Below are positions 48,835 to 58,206 of a DNA stretch of 64,000 nucleotides, piece after piece. The stretch's first letter is position 1. The number at the start of each line of letters is the position of its first letter. Both the position numbers and the translations under genes were made by a program. Below the pieces are notes generated by a model. That model was given only the letters and a program-made list of their open reading frames with translations. It searched no databases and was not told where the DNA came from. The stretch lies in NCBI GenBank assembly GCA_008690995.1, contig VRMN01000008.1:248001-312000 (forward strand), in the 5' to 3' direction. This DNA is from Porphyridium purpureum (taxonomy: Eukaryota; Rhodophyta; Bangiophyceae; Porphyridiales; Porphyridiaceae).

Positions 48835-49581
48835 TCATAGCCTGTGCAGTGTTAAATAAACCGCGAGCGGTTGAGTCAGATTGTCGAGTCCTAGCGAGAA
48901 AGTTCCTTCAGCCAGCATGCTTGCGAGCGACACCAGCAAGAGCTGTACCAGCGAGACGCGCTGCTTGGTCCAGAAGGATGCCAGTAATATCGCGATTGCA
49001 GAGAGACAGAAACAAACGACACTCCCGACCAGCGTCTTGGTGCCGCGGCCCACCGGAGCGCGGTACGCGGGTGTGAAGCGCGCACAGAGTGTGCCAGCAA
49101 TTGCGGCCAGGCCATCGGCGAGCGAGAGCGTCAGCACCATGCTCACGCCAATAAACGTGTTCCTGCTCTCGATCGCGTCGTCCATAACCCAAAAGGAAAA
49201 TAGCAGCGCGACCGGAAAATACACCACGCCGGCCGTTCCAGGACTGGATTTTCCCCTTGCGTTTTCCGGTGGCTGGTGCGTCTTGACCTCCCCGTCATCG
49301 AGCGAATCCATCCGTGTGAAGAAAAATAAGTAGCAATTACAGAGGAGGACAAAGATCATCAACCCAACCAACACGACTCTGCGAACGCCGAAATACATGA
49401 GCGCGAGCGGCTGCAGCGACGCAAAGATGTGCATATACTTTCGTACAAACTGCGGATGCAACTTGGCGCCTCTGCTCCCACGCCTCTTGCTCATAGCCTC
49501 TGCCGAGAGCACCATACACGCCGAGAGCGCGATGTGCACCAGCAGTGGAACCACCACCTGCTGCCACGTGACGGACTCCAT
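48835..49581 (-). CDS. Phytol/farnesol/dolichol-kinase-like integral membrane protein
   Basis: A 248-residue polytopic membrane protein with about six or seven hydrophobic helices. It shows the signatures of the CTP-dependent polyprenol-kinase family: FVRKYMHIFA near the N terminus, GVVYFPVALLFSFWV in the middle, LSLADGLAAIAG and GRGTKTLVGS (nucleotide-binding loop), and E-x-x-F-S-x-G-L-DNLTQPLAVYL near the end. Plant members are phytol kinase (VTE5) and farnesol kinase, which feed tocopherol and prenyl salvage; dolichol kinase is larger. No long transit peptide is visible, so location (ER or plastid) is open. The start is the ATG at 49581. It is convergent with the coiled-coil gene (121 bp apart). 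Confidence 0.82.
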   Translation of the reverse strand: MESVTWQQVVVPLLVHIALSACMVLSAEAMSKRRGSRGAKLHPQFVRKYMHIFASLQPLALMYFGVRRVVLVGLMIFVLLCNCYLFFFTRMDSLDDGEVKTHQPPENARGKSSPGTAGVVYFPVALLFSFWVMDDAIESRNTFIGVSMVLTLSLADGLAAIAGTLCARFTPAYRAPVGRGTKTLVGSVVCFCLSAIAILLASFWTKQRVSLVQLLLVSLASMLAEGTFSLGLDNLTQPLAVYLTLHRL

Positions 49582-51067
49582 AACCTACACGATCCCGCGC
49601 CGCGCGTATCGCTGCTCTTCTTCTTCTTCTTCTGCTTGTCTCGTTCTCCTTCTGGCCTGTGTACATATTCTAGATGTTGCGGCCGCGACGGCTGCAAACG
49701 CGGTCTAGAGCTACAAATGCACCGCAACAGCGCATCCATGCGACTTGCACAAACGGTAGCCAAGTCGTCCGCAGCACCGAATTTCGATTTCTGCGGCTGC
49801 TCCTCTTGCTCTCTCTCAGCACGCTTCCTACCAAGACTGTACCCCGGAGTTTATAGTAAGGCTGCCTATTTTGCTATAAACGTTGCTCCGACGCTCGCTG
49901 ACAACGCGCGCCCGAAGTGGCGCTGCTGATTGGGAGAAATCGGGACCGGCTCACCCGCGCGAGTGGTGAATGGCGTGCACGGGACCGCTGATTGCAAGCC
50001 ACACGATACACGCCTTGTGGTTCGGTCCGGCTGTCAGCTGGCCTGTTGGTTGGTCGGATGGACCAGATCAAAAATAGAACGCCGGTGCCTTCTCAGCACA
50101 GTCATCCTGCTCGCGCGTGCGTGTTCCGCGCGATCTCGAGAACAACAAGATACCGGGATGAGTGGACTTGCGGTCCGTGCGTCTCGGGGCGTTCGTGACG
50201 TGGCATTTGCCGTGAGAGTCGTTTGCTGCGAAGAATGGAGAAGGAACAGCGTAGCAGGCTGAGAGAGAGAGAGTGCATGCACACGGTCGTGTTTCCGAAC
50301 AAGACCGAGGGTCCCTGGTCCACTTCGGGATCCATCACGTTGACAGTTTGTACAAGTCTTTGCCGCATCCGTTGCGAAGTCAATTATTCGTACATACAAC
50401 GGAGGACGGCTCACCATATCGACGACAATTACTGTATTGTGCTGCGCGAAACGGAGCCACCTGATGGACTGGCGAGGACATTATGCTGAACCGTGCACCC
50501 AAACGCCACGCCGATTCTCTTTCACTTTCCTCTTGACATAATATGCAAACTGGCAGAAGAATTCCCATCATTCCTTAGAAGTCTCACAATATCCAATTGC
50601 GAGTCCGTGTGTGCTGGCGTGACAGCACTGGAGTCGCAGAAACTTGGAGAGTTAAATGCGACAAAAGAAAAGTAGAAGCATATGAGCGAAGCCTGTCTAG
50701 TTGAATCCATCATGACTCATTGAGAGCTAGTCCTTTTCCTCACCAGACCAGCGCGGTACGCGTGACCAGACCGCAGCCGGTCCGTTCTGTTCCGTCGGTA
50801 AGCTACAGGCAGATATCTTCCTGGGCTCTAACCCGTAACCGTGGTGACGCAGCCCGTGCGACACGGTGCGCTCCTGTTCGCCCACTGTACTTTTCATATC
50901 AAAGAAGACGACTGTCGTATGCTTTCATCCAAAGTTAGCGGTGCAAGCCTTTTGATTCTTGAGAAGCAGAGACCAAGAGACCGAGACAACTATCGAGCAT
51001 TGATCGCACGGCGGCAGTATCGTCATCTCCGCTGCTGTCATCATTCGGCAGCCTCGTTGACTTTCCC
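49582..51067. other. Intergenic region between divergent genes
   Basis: About 1.5 kb between the kinase-like and P450 starts. It holds a (CTT)n run at 49615-49633 (GAA on the kinase gene's coding strand), ACTGTAC at 49836-49842 (255 bp from the kinase ATG) and ACTGTAC at 50884-50890 (178 bp from the P450 ATG). Short open frames around 49930-50680 are not supported by any motif. Confidence 0.45.
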
Positions 51068-52702
51068 ATGGATGGTATGTCCATGCTATGGTTTGGCGCC
51101 ACTTTTGCCGCGGGCTGCGTGGCGCTGCTGGGTATTGGCCTGTGCGTGTTGGTTGCGCCCGGCCTTGTGCGATTACTGCTGCGTCACTTGCAGAACGAAA
51201 AGGAGATGGCTGCCTTGGTAAAAGCTGGAGTACCGCAATTGCCCCCGACTGAGCCGGTGCATCGGTACGCGAGGTGCCACGCGCATGTATTCCCGCTGGT
51301 TGGGGTGCACGAATCGACACGGTACTTGGTACAAATGGCTCGCATGCTTGGTTCAGAGGTGTTCGTCGTGCGCTTTATCACGGGTGCACCCCGCGTCGTG
51401 ATCTCGTCGCTCAGCGGCATCCGGCACGTGCTCTTTGTGAATTTGAGTAACTATGTGCGTGCGCCACTCGCAAGGCAAACGTTGAGCGACTTGGTAGGAG
51501 AGTCGTCAGTGATCCTTGCCGAAGGTCCTGAACACGCAAGGCTGCGCAGAATGGTGCACAGTATGTTCAAGGCATCGTCCCTCTTGGATGCCGCTCCCAT
51601 TTTTTTCAAACTGGCCCGCGAGCTGGTGGAGCAGTGGCGTCCTGCGTGTTCTACAGAGCACGGCGCGGTGCAGCATCACGTTGAACAGCGAATGGTGACA
51701 TTTGCATTGGATGCCATCCTTCAGTATTCTTTCAATTCATCTGCGTTCACAGATGAACTTGCCGCGGCGTACTCAACAATCTTTGGAGGGGATGACGATC
51801 CAATACTGCTAATGATGCTGGAGCGCATGATGTTTCCCTGGCTCAAATGGACTTCTCCGACTTTGCGGAGGCGACAGAAAGCTGTGCGGTCTGTGCGTGA
51901 ACTTTCACGCGCGGCCGTCGAGGATCGACAGCGTCAGCGCACAGCCTCGCAGGACGTTGATCACGAGAGCGAGCCTCAAGATATGCTCGACAAACTGTTG
52001 GACGCTCAGGATCCGGAAAACCCGAGTGGCATGAATCTGAGTCAGACCGAGGTTGTTGATCAAATACTGACAAATTTCTCTGCTGGTCAAGCGACCACTT
52101 CTGTGGTAATGAGCTGGGGGCTTTGGGTGCTTGCTTCAAACGCTGTCGTGCAGCAGAACGTGCACCAGCACGTGTCTGAACTGCAGTCCAGTGAGAAGTA
52201 TTGCGCTTGTACATCTGATAGCGCCCGTCTAGAACTCCTGGACCAGCTTGAGTACCTTGATTGGTTCATCTACGAGTTGATGCGTTTATACTTACCAGTT
52301 CCTTTCATGACACGGGTGACGCTGGCGGATGACATCATTGACGGGTGGTTGGTCCCCAAGGGAACCACGTGTGTTACCGACTTGGCAGCTCTGATGCTTT
52401 CGCGCGACATTTTTGGAGAGGACGTGGACACGTTCAGGCCAGAACGGTGGGCCCCTGGCCCGGCAAACCCGCGCGCGTTGGCTCAGAGGGAAGTTCTGAG
52501 CGTACTTCCTTTCAGCATAGGCCCGCATAGTTGCTTGGGCCGCCGGTTTGCTCTCTTCGAAATCAAGGTGGTATTGAGCAGTGTGCTGACCGCTTTCCAT
52601 ATTTCACTGCCAGCAGGCGCGACCTCCGAAAAGGAGCCCAAGCGGTGCGGCTTTTTGGGATCCCCCTCGAATGTATCTCTGTGCTTGTCCCAGCGAAACT
52701 AA
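51068..52702 (+). CDS. Cytochrome P450 monooxygenase
   Basis: A 544-residue haem-thiolate enzyme. An N-terminal membrane anchor (residues about 5-35) precedes the P450 domain. Diagnostic elements are the I-helix NFSAGQATTSVVM (variant of AGxxTT), the ExxR of the K helix in IYELMRLYLPVP, the PERF-like FRPERW, and the haem loop FSIGPHSCLGRRFALFE with the cysteine ligand near residue 487. The haem loop fits F-x-x-G-x-x-x-C-x-G except that the usual Arg/His spacing differs slightly. This is an ER-type (class II) P450 that would take electrons from a reductase. I cannot assign the CYP family or substrate. The ATG is at the start of the frame. Confidence 0.93.
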   Translation: MDGMSMLWFGATFAAGCVALLGIGLCVLVAPGLVRLLLRHLQNEKEMAALVKAGVPQLPPTEPVHRYARCHAHVFPLVGVHESTRYLVQMARMLGSEVFVVRFITGAPRVVISSLSGIRHVLFVNLSNYVRAPLARQTLSDLVGESSVILAEGPEHARLRRMVHSMFKASSLLDAAPIFFKLARELVEQWRPACSTEHGAVQHHVEQRMVTFALDAILQYSFNSSAFTDELAAAYSTIFGGDDDPILLMMLERMMFPWLKWTSPTLRRRQKAVRSVRELSRAAVEDRQRQRTASQDVDHESEPQDMLDKLLDAQDPENPSGMNLSQTEVVDQILTNFSAGQATTSVVMSWGLWVLASNAVVQQNVHQHVSELQSSEKYCACTSDSARLELLDQLEYLDWFIYELMRLYLPVPFMTRVTLADDIIDGWLVPKGTTCVTDLAALMLSRDIFGEDVDTFRPERWAPGPANPRALAQREVLSVLPFSIGPHSCLGRRFALFEIKVVLSSVLTAFHISLPAGATSEKEPKRCGFLGSPSNVSLCLSQRN

Positions 52703-52817
52703 GTGCTTGTGCAAGAGCAAATACGCCCGTTTAATGATGAGGTCACAATGAAAAGTACTTGATGAGTTCCAGTAAATATACAGGGTATCGACTTTCTGCC
52801 ATTCAGCTTGCGGTAGA

Positions 52818-54839
52818 TCAACGGCGCACTTCCTCGACGAAAACCATCACGTCTCCAGACACAGTCATGCAAGGCACCAGACCAGCACTTTGTCGCGAGA
52901 CTCCAGGCAGGCGTTCCGTGTCATCTGGAGGTGTTATGGGTACGTACACGACGGCGGTGTAAATGGCGCACAAACCGGCAGGCTCTTCGTCCATGAGTAC
53001 ACACGACCAAACTTCATGGTCCACATACTCGCACATGCCCGGAGTACCCTGGACCGGCAGAAGAATCGGCACGACATGAGGTGAGCACATGCAGTCGTCT
53101 GGTCCCATGGACGGCTCCGTCGATGGGGATGGCATATCTGACGGGTCTTGGGAAGGTGATTGGGAAGGTGCCTCCGAGGGTGACTCACCCGGTGATGTTT
53201 CCGCCGGTGTCTCCGAAGGGCTTTCCGAAGGGCTCTCCGAAGGCATTTCCGAAGGCATTTCCGAAGGCGTTTCCGAAGGCGTTTCCGAAGGCGTTTCCGA
53301 AGGCGTTTCCGAAGGCGTTTCCGAAGGCGTTTCAGAGGGCGTTTCAGAGGGCGCCTCAGAAGGCTCTTCGCTATTTGCCGGGCATTCAATCAAACAGCCG
53401 TGCGCAAGCGGTACTTCCACCGTAATACCAAAGTCAAACTCATCTGGGTCAAACCCAATCAAATCGAGTGTCGCACCAAAGTCGAGAGCCTTGGCAGCAA
53501 AGTCAGCAGTGCCATAGTGGCATTCTAGACAAGTGACTCCGAAATCACCTTCCTCTTCCTCGGGACCAAAGGGGGGCAACTTGAACTCAAGCCCGAGTTC
53601 CAACCCTGCGCTGAAGCCAACCTCTACCGTGGCCAGCCCAGCAAATTCAGCACGCAACTCTGGTCGAAGCCCTCCGAAGCCCGTCACCTTCGCAATTATT
53701 TCTGCATTCAGCGATGCAGATGGATTGTTCTCGTTCGGGTCACCTTGATTCCCTGCGATGCGAGTAAAGTAATTGTCAAACGGGTTGGCTGCCACACGGA
53801 ATTCAAATGTGTCCGAAAAGGTCTGCGTCACCTCAATGTTCAAGGTGGCCTCGAGCTCCACCGTTGCCTTGGCCACTGCGGAGATATCCACAAAGAAGCC
53901 AACTTTGATTGGTAAGCTCTTGAACCCGAATCCCACATACGGCAGCGGCGCACTAAGCAGCTCCTTTTCGCCCTCATACGTATAGCTGATGGTTGCTGAT
54001 GCCTCGGCCTTCACCTTGGTCGTACGTGAATACACAAAACGCACGGTCGTGGAAACAGGAATGTAGAACACCTTGCGCACGTGTACACGAGTGATCTCGA
54101 CGCTCAATGAAACAGACGCGCTGATTCCGATCTTCCCGGCAACAGTCACCGAGTGTGGTCCGGCTTGTGCCTCCAGTTCTGACCCAATTGAGAAGGAAAT
54201 CGACTTTTCGATCATTGCCTTGAGGTTACCCGAAGCAGCTCGCGAGACTGTGTTCTCAAAGTTCAGAGTAACATGCTCCTCCGGGATACCCACCGCAGCC
54301 AGCATGCGCATGCTCGACGAGAATGGACGCGAATCCAGTAGAATATCGGCGTCCTGAAACACAATGTTTTCGTCTTCGTCCATGGTCGTGAGAAATACAT
54401 CGTCGAAGTCACCTGATACCCCCACAATGCGCTTGTACTGCGCTTCAGGTACCTGGTCCTCCAGCGGCAGCGACTCGTTTACACACCCAAATGCGCCAGA
54501 AATGGTCAGGATTGTATTCAGTGGCCACAAGTCCCCCATCATGGTAGTGATTGGGGAATATTCGGGCAAGAAGACAACATGCACGAGATTTCCGGAGCAT
54601 GTGACGGATTCAATGACGTCCGCAAGCTCATCCAAAGCGATGACGCCGTCAGGATTGTACACGACGTCGTACATGACAAAACGCTCCATCGAATCGCCGA
54701 CCTCGACGGGATAAATTTCTTCACCCATATCAGCGCCAGTGAGTACTGTTTGTGCCGACACATTGTCGCAGATCAAGAGGACAGCAGCCAGCAGAATCAG
54801 ACTGCGGGGCGCCTGCAAGCGCCGGGGCAGCACAACCAT
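52818..54839 (-). CDS. Secreted protein with Pro-Ser-Glu repeat linker
   Basis: A 673-residue extracytoplasmic protein of unknown function. The start MVVLPRRLQAPRSLILLAAVLLICDNVSAQ is a typical signal peptide (cleavage after NVSA). Residues about 60-480 form a beta-rich region (alternating hydrophobic strands such as VTVAGKIGISASVSLSVEIT and TVELEATLNIEVTQTF) with few cysteines. Residues about 488-576 are a repetitive linker of [T/S/M/A]-PSE units encoded by a 12-bp minisatellite. The C-terminal ~95 residues form a small cysteine-containing module (DDCMCSPHVV, GMCEYVDHEVWSC, GLCAIYTAVVYVP). Such Pro/Ser-rich linkers are common in cell-wall or extracellular-matrix glycoproteins of algae and stramenopiles and are likely O-glycosylated. 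No catalytic domain is recognised. The frame opens at a TTG, and the ATG at 54839 starts the signal peptide. Confidence 0.8.
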   Translation of the reverse strand: MVVLPRRLQAPRSLILLAAVLLICDNVSAQTVLTGADMGEEIYPVEVGDSMERFVMYDVVYNPDGVIALDELADVIESVTCSGNLVHVVFLPEYSPITTMMGDLWPLNTILTISGAFGCVNESLPLEDQVPEAQYKRIVGVSGDFDDVFLTTMDEDENIVFQDADILLDSRPFSSSMRMLAAVGIPEEHVTLNFENTVSRAASGNLKAMIEKSISFSIGSELEAQAGPHSVTVAGKIGISASVSLSVEITRVHVRKVFYIPVSTTVRFVYSRTTKVKAEASATISYTYEGEKELLSAPLPYVGFGFKSLPIKVGFFVDISAVAKATVELEATLNIEVTQTFSDTFEFRVAANPFDNYFTRIAGNQGDPNENNPSASLNAEIIAKVTGFGGLRPELRAEFAGLATVEVGFSAGLELGLEFKLPPFGPEEEEGDFGVTCLECHYGTADFAAKALDFGATLDLIGFDPDEFDFGITVEVPLAHGCLIECPANSEEPSEAPSETPSETPSETPSETPSETPSETPSETPSEMPSEMPSESPSESPSETPAETSPGESPSEAPSQSPSQDPSDMPSPSTEPSMGPDDCMCSPHVVPILLPVQGTPGMCEYVDHEVWSCVLMDEEPAGLCAIYTAVVYVPITPPDDTERLPGVSRQSAGLVPCMTVSGDVMVFVEEVRR
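53195..53375. repeat. 12-bp minisatellite encoding T-P-S-E units
   Basis: About 14 tandem copies of a unit close to TCCGAAGGCGTT (plus strand), exact in the middle and degenerate at both edges (GCATTT, GGCTCT variants). It lies in the linker of the secreted protein. Because the unit is 12 bp and lacks stops in several frames, it also keeps antisense frames open. Confidence 0.92.
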
Positions 54840-56101
54840 CTCAGCGTGAGGTGATCCAGAGATTGCTTCTGCTTCAATGCTCGTTTCCTTTTCCTGTCTT
54901 GCTCTGTGCACTGCCCTTTCTCTCTGCGAATCCAACTACCAGCAAGAGATGTGATTCCGCTGGTGTTGTTGCCCGTCTCCTTTTTCTTCGACGACTGACT
55001 CTCATTCTTCAATCAGAGAAGCCTGCCGACCGGGCATCTCATTATATGGCCTCCGCAACACACCGCCAGACAGGAAATCTCGGATCGGATGCTATGAAGA
55101 TGACTTGAGAATCGATAGGTGACCTTTCGCACCGCTGTGTGCAGCCACGTTTCGGAGTACCATAGCAGCAGCGGCCCCAGTCGAGATTTTGAGATTCCGG
55201 ACATCCACATGTGCCATCCAAAGCAAGGCTGCCTGACTTGCGCTTCACAATGTACAAAGGCGGGAACGTTCAAGTTGGCACGAACGCCATTACACCAACG
55301 TGCCACCGCACCTTGAAGCAGCCAAGTGTGCCATGCGAAATAGGGCAGCGTGCCAGGGCCTCCGCAACCTGGCCTGGGCTAAACAGTCCAAGCTCGTACG
55401 CACAAGGCATTACACCGCAGTGCCACGACCTTTCCCATAAGCAGGTTTCGTGGAATCGAGCGTCTGCATCGTCCCCGCACGTGCTGGTCCATCCAAATCT
55501 GACCGTGCCTTGAAGCCGAATACAGACACGGAATGAAATCCAAAGCAAATCACGAAACAGAATGGCGGCATCTCGCCGCTCAATCAGCCAGCTACCCGAT
55601 TGGTCAGCCGCTTATTTGTCTTCCAATCCTTAAACGGACAGCGACGGATACTCCCTACCAACTTTCACGGCTGTGTCGCATTACACGACCATCGCACGAT
55701 CATCTCAAACTCATCCCCACCTTCCGGTTCGCGTTCACAGCACGTCTGGCTTCATGTTGGGTTTACGTTGGCTTCGTGGGAATTCTACTTCACCCACGGT
55801 ATACTCTCTCCTTCGGCGTGTCCATGCCACCCTGCGTCCACGTGTCCGTCAAATAGTCCTCCTCTCCGTTTGTCTCCTGATGCGAAGCAACGACAGCGTG
55901 CGACTTTCCAAATCACAAAACCCTAAGCATTACACCACCTTGGACCGTTAGACCGATGAGTCAATAAACCGATAAGAACGACAAGGTCGGACCCGGAGTT
56001 GCCGCGGGAAGCAGGAGACTGCAAGCTGCGAGCAGGCTTTGTGCTTGCGGAGATACATGGCGACGTACACTACGGAAGATGGCGAGAAATGAGTGCCTGG
56101 T

Positions 56102-57629
56102 ATGAAGCGAGCGGCCCGACTTGATGTCGCTTCGTGGCTCGAATGCACCAAGACCGGTCAGAAAAATGCTGCCGAGAAAACATGGAGACAGCGAAGCAAG
56201 GACAACTACTTATACAGCGAGTTTGAGCGCCAACGCCATGACGTCGGCCGAAAGTTCGTCGAAACACCTCGGTTGCTGAGTGCAGTGGGTTCTAAAGCTT
56301 CTCGAAGGGAATGGCAATGTGCCGAAAATAAATTATGAGCCTCGCCTACGTCGCGTCGACGATTGTGGTGGGAGCGGAGCAAAACGCTTCATGTACAAGA
56401 TACGGTGCAGCGATAAAGGACCGCGAGCTGGTGCAGCCTGAGCACATGCATCGCGCTTGGTCCTGGTACGTGAACAAGATATTGGATTTGTTTGGCAAAG
56501 ATGAAACGTCAAATCGCAAGAACTATACAATGCCGAACAGCAGTTGGCGTCGAGGCAGGTCACTCGAACCATTCCTTGATGCTCCGCGTCGAGATTTCAG
56601 AACTGAGGAACGAAGCAAGGCCAGGCGGTACTTCATGAAGCGCATGCCCCGTGAGTGTGGCCCTGGAGAAGAGGAGCCCATAAAGCAGCCCCTCAAGCGT
56701 GTGGAGCAGCACTGCTGGCATTCCCGTCGATGGCTCCGCGATAATCAAGCAGGCATTCTCGAGCACAATATCGGAGCCTTCAGTGTCCTATCCTTGCGCA
56801 GCTTCATTTTGAAGCACACCATAATCGACACTCGCGTCTTGCAAGGGTTATTGTACCGTGCTACTGAGCACACCGGCTGTTCTAACCCAGAACGTATACC
56901 TGCATTCTCGGCCAACGCTAGGCATGACCGGGAGACCTACTTAAGATTCGGTAAAGCAAAACGAAAGAACACAGAGACGTGACTTGGAGGCAATGATCAA
57001 GACTGAGCGATCGCAATGCTGTCAGCTGTAGTCTCAGCAAAGCGCGAGCTGTAGGCAGTGTCAAAAAGGTCGACAAGAAGCTCGCAGATGTCGCGCGAGC
57101 CACTGCTCAGGATAGTGCAGGCAAGGGTGCGGCAGCATTAGACCCTGGTCATGTTGACCCTGTCAAGTACGCTCAGATGCAAGATGATGAGACTGAGACG
57201 CCAGCATTCTCAGGCTGTAGCCACGAGGAAGACATGCAGAAGATCGATTGCAAGAAAGCTCGCGACAAACGCAGCGTACGGACGAACAGAGCAAATTTGG
57301 TAAGAGCTGTGAACCAGCTGCCGAGCGCCAAGACCCCTAACACTTTGCTGATGCTTGGACATCTCTCACACTTGCTCAACATCGTGAAAAGGCTAGTGGA
57401 GCTGAGCCGCCGGAGGCGAGTTTGGAGCTTGAAATTCTCGGCGCACTGCCCAGTGGAACGAATAATGTGTGGCATCTGTCAACGGCTCCTATCTGAAGCT
57501 AATTCAACTATAGAGAGACATGCGGTAGTATCTCTTGAAGTGGGTATGTTCAATCGCTGCAGTCGCGGCCACCGCGCTGGCTCCCTGAAGGATGCGCGGA
57601 GCACAATAGGCGAAGAGGCACTGACGTGA
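56102..57629 (+). other. Unassigned open stretches; possible unknown or decayed gene
   Basis: Three successive plus-strand open stretches in different frames: 56102-56338, 56335-56982 (215 codons, starts at an ATG) and about 56997-57629. Their amino-acid composition is plausible for protein (for example SWRRGRSLEPFLDAPRR in the second and VKKVDKKLADVARATAQD in the third), but I recognise no domain. The second stretch begins inside the stop of the first (ATGA overlap). This could be an unknown gene with introns, a decayed gene, or chance. Codon usage looks less GC-biased at third positions than in the neighbouring genes. Confidence 0.3.
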
Positions 57630-58014
57630 GCGACGCGAGTGACGAGTGCGTTAGGATTCAGTGCGACTACCGTCACAACAACGCAGTGCGCCGTATACCG
57701 TGCAGACGGCGTGTACGCAATCTATTGTTTGCAACGACATGCCACCGCCAGACTTTGCGTCACGTTACTCATGCGGCAGAGAACGTCCTGCTGAATTTTC
57801 AAGGACAAGGTCATGCGTGGCAGTAGACTGCAAATCCTCAATCGCATGTGTCCCAACTGCACTGGTGCATGCCGCAGCCGCCGAAAGAGAGGCCGCAAGA
57901 GGTGTGAAAACCCGCGGAGCAACGTGTTGAAACTCAGCCAAGGCGCACACGTGCAAGCTGCTGACGTTCCACAAGTCCAAGTCTCTTGCGGAGTAACGTT
58001 ATGTGGCGCGAGAG

Positions 58015-58054
58015 GTACAGTGGTGTTGCATATGGATCCGCACGAGCACTGTAC
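58015..58054. promoter_or_regulatory. GTACAGT / ACTGTAC pair upstream of phosphoglycerate dehydrogenase
   Basis: GTACAGT at 58015-58021 and ACTGTAC at 58048-58054 form an inverted pair 150-190 bp before the ATG at 58207, the same spacing and arrangement as upstream of the methyltransferase gene (27463/27486). Confidence 0.45.
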
Positions 58055-58206
58055 CCCCACACGCGGAAGATTCGCGCGTGGCGGAACTGCGGCGAGGGAG
58101 AAACACCAGGGACACCGCGACGGGAGACGGGTGGGTGTGTGTGACGGCGGACGACGCGAGTCGGTGGGTTTGTACGTGGCGCGTCCAGACTGGTGCATGA
58201 AGAGAA

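Larger units (their letters stand above)
54840..58206. other. Gene-poor region
   Basis: The longest stretch without a recognisable gene (3.4 kb). The left part (55280-55930) has three copies of GCATTACACC or a one-base variant (55286, 55406, 55926), two of them followed by a TGCCAC. The middle (56102-57629) has unassigned open stretches, listed separately. The right part leads into the phosphoglycerate dehydrogenase promoter, with GTACAGT at 58015 and ACTGTAC at 58048. Confidence 0.5.

Noticed and set aside
53195-53375. CRISPR-like repeat array
   Set aside because: Units are contiguous with no spacers and encode an in-frame protein linker in a eukaryotic gene.
53081-53517. Antisense frames with repeated AFPKAFPK or EGVSEGVSEG
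   Set aside because: Translation of the 12-bp minisatellite in the wrong strand; the minus-strand secreted protein explains it.
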